In this document: one piece after another, positions 5,933 to 7,068 of the stretch | How positions within the stretch are numbered: position 1 is the stretch's first letter | How the letters are laid out: every line of letters begins with the position of its first letter | Origin: Paracoccaceae bacterium | GTDB taxonomy: Bacteria > Pseudomonadota > Alphaproteobacteria > Rhodobacterales > Rhodobacteraceae | NCBI GenBank assembly: GCA_007119835.1 | Contig: SKOX01000243.1 | Coordinates: 1 to 7,068 of the forward strand | DNA: 7,068 bases | Reading direction: 5' to 3' | Translations under genes and position numbers: made by a program | The notes under the pieces: model-generated | Database searches by the model: none | The model's input: the letters and a program-made list of their open reading frames with translations, nothing else | What the model was told of the DNA's origin: nothing

Positions 5933-7068
5933 ATGGCGGAGCGGCCGCATGCGGGACTGAAGGTGCTCGAGCTCGCGCGCGTGCTCGCGGGGCCCTGGAT
6001 CGGCCAGACGCTCGCCGACCTCGGCGCCGACGTAATCAAGGTCGAGGCCCCCGAGGGCGACGAGACCCGCGGCTGGGGCCCGCCCTTCGCCGAAGACGGC
6101 GCCGCGGCCTACTTCCACGCCGCCAACCGCGGCAAGCGCTCGATCGCCCTCGACTTCCGCGACCCGGACGACCTCGCCCTCGCCCGGCGCCTCGCCGCCG
6201 GCGCCGACGTGGTCATCGAGAACTTCAAGGTCGGCGGCCTCGCCCGCTTCGGCCTCGACTACGCCGCCGTGGCAGATGCCAACCCGCGCGTCGTCTACTG
6301 CTCTGTCACCGGCTTCGGCCAGGACGGGCCCTACGCCGCCCGCGCCGGCTACGACTTCATCATCCAGGCGATGGGCGGGATCATGGACATCACCGGCGAG
6401 CCCGACGGCGCGCCGCAGAAGCCGGGGGTCGCCTACGCCGACATCTTCACCGGGCTCTACGGCACCGTCGCGGTCCAGGCCGCCCTCGCCCTGCGTGAAC
6501 GCACCGGCCGCGGCCAGTGGATCGACATGGGGCTCTTCGACAGCCAGCTCGCCGTCCTCGCCAACCAGGCCGCCAACTGGCTGATCGGCGGGCGGCTGCC
6601 GCGGCGGATGGGCAACGCCCATCCCAACATCGTGCCCTACCAGGTCTTCCAGGCGGCCGACGCGCCCCTTGTCATCGCCTGCGGCAACGACGGCCAGTTC
6701 GCCCGGCTCTCCCGCGGCCTCGGCCTGCGGCTGCACGAGGACGAAGGCCTCGCGCGCAACCGCGACCGGCTCGAGCGCCGCGAGGAAGTCGTCGCGGTGC
6801 TCGCCGAGCGCATCGGCGCCATGGCCCGCGCCGAGGTGCTCGCGGCTATGGAGGCAGCCGGCGTGCCGGCCGGGCCGATCAATACCGTGGCCGAGGCCTT
6901 CGCCGACCCCCAGGCCCTGCACCGCGCCATGGTGCAGGAGGCCGGCGGCTCGTGCGGGCCACGCAGCCCGATGCGATTCTCCCAAGCAGCGCTCGCGACC
7001 GACCGCGGGCCGCCGCAGCTCGACGCCGACGGGCGCGCGATCCGAGCGGCGGTCGCCGGCGGGGCGGA
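5933..7068 (+). CDS. CaiB/BaiF class III CoA-transferase (3' end cut by window)
   Basis: The frame is open for 378 codons from ATG 5933 to the window end. The protein starts MAERPHAGLKVLELARVLAGPWIGQTLADLGADVIKVEAP, the standard family III opening. Further hallmarks are ENFKVGGLARFGLDY (96-110), CSVTGFGQDGPYAARAGYDFIIQAMGG (123-149) and GVAYADIFTGLYG (165-177), where D170 is the expected aspartyl-CoA nucleophile. GRGQWIDMGLFD and MGNAHPNIVPYQVF follow, then a C-terminal VPAGPINTVAEAFADPQ. These enzymes move CoA between carboxylic acids (for example formyl-, succinyl- or carnitine-CoA donors); the acyl substrate cannot be told here. Family length is about 380-410 residues, so only a short tail is missing. 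The ribosome site is strong. The gene is divergent from the S49 operon with 151 nt between the starts. No partner acyl-CoA dehydrogenase or racemase is visible to suggest a pathway. Confidence 0.95.
   Translation, partial: MAERPHAGLKVLELARVLAGPWIGQTLADLGADVIKVEAPEGDETRGWGPPFAEDGAAAYFHAANRGKRSIALDFRDPDDLALARRLAAGADVVIENFKVGGLARFGLDYAAVADANPRVVYCSVTGFGQDGPYAARAGYDFIIQAMGGIMDITGEPDGAPQKPGVAYADIFTGLYGTVAVQAALALRERTGRGQWIDMGLFDSQLAVLANQAANWLIGGRLPRRMGNAHPNIVPYQVFQAADAPLVIACGNDGQFARLSRGLGLRLHEDEGLARNRDRLERREEVVAVLAERIGAMARAEVLAAMEAAGVPAGPINTVAEAFADPQALHRAMVQEAGGSCGPRSPMRFSQAALATDRGPPQLDADGRAIRAAVAGGA

Noticed and set aside
4781..6985. 734-codon minus-strand open frame
   Set aside because: It is antisense to the CoA-transferase and out of frame with the S49 peptidase. 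Only its last 62 codons form a plausible protein, annotated separately.

Overview
The window looks like chromosomal DNA from a high-GC (about 70% by eye) alphaproteobacterium, most likely Rhodobacterales or a close relative. I infer this from the protein flavour, the order uvrC-pgsA-moaD, and the very GC-rich third codon positions. I see no tRNA, rRNA, insertion sequence, phage or CRISPR structure.

Layout: seven genes lie on the minus strand and one divergent gene on the plus strand. In transcription order the minus-strand series begins at 5781 with an S49 (SppA-like) peptidase. It continues with a 62-residue one-helix protein carrying a four-cysteine zinc-ribbon-like tail, a calcium/sodium antiporter-family exchanger, and a short-chain dehydrogenase with the pteridine-reductase active site. 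These four are packed as one operon (4-bp overlap, 21-nt gap, 19-nt gap). After a 318-nt AT-richer spacer (2695-3012) come uvrC, pgsA and the start of moaD, which runs off the left edge (43-nt gap, then 4-bp overlap). On the plus strand a CaiB/BaiF class III CoA-transferase starts at 5933 and runs off the right edge almost complete.

How the genes relate: most are housekeeping functions rather than one pathway. They cover nucleotide excision repair (UvrC), phosphatidylglycerol synthesis (PgsA), molybdopterin synthesis (MoaD), a probable pterin reductase, proteolysis, cation exchange and CoA transfer. The pterin reductase and MoaD both touch pterin chemistry, but I would not call this a dedicated system.

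No clearly new multi-gene system is visible. The items most worth checking are non-coding: a perfect 18-bp palindrome inside the 3' end of uvrC just before pgsA, and the uvrC upstream spacer. That spacer holds an exact DnaA-box match within a hairpin, a 13-bp palindrome, and a reading frame abutting both neighbours. The S49 gene also has a possible leaderless promoter, and the tiny cysteine-rich membrane protein is translationally coupled to the peptidase.
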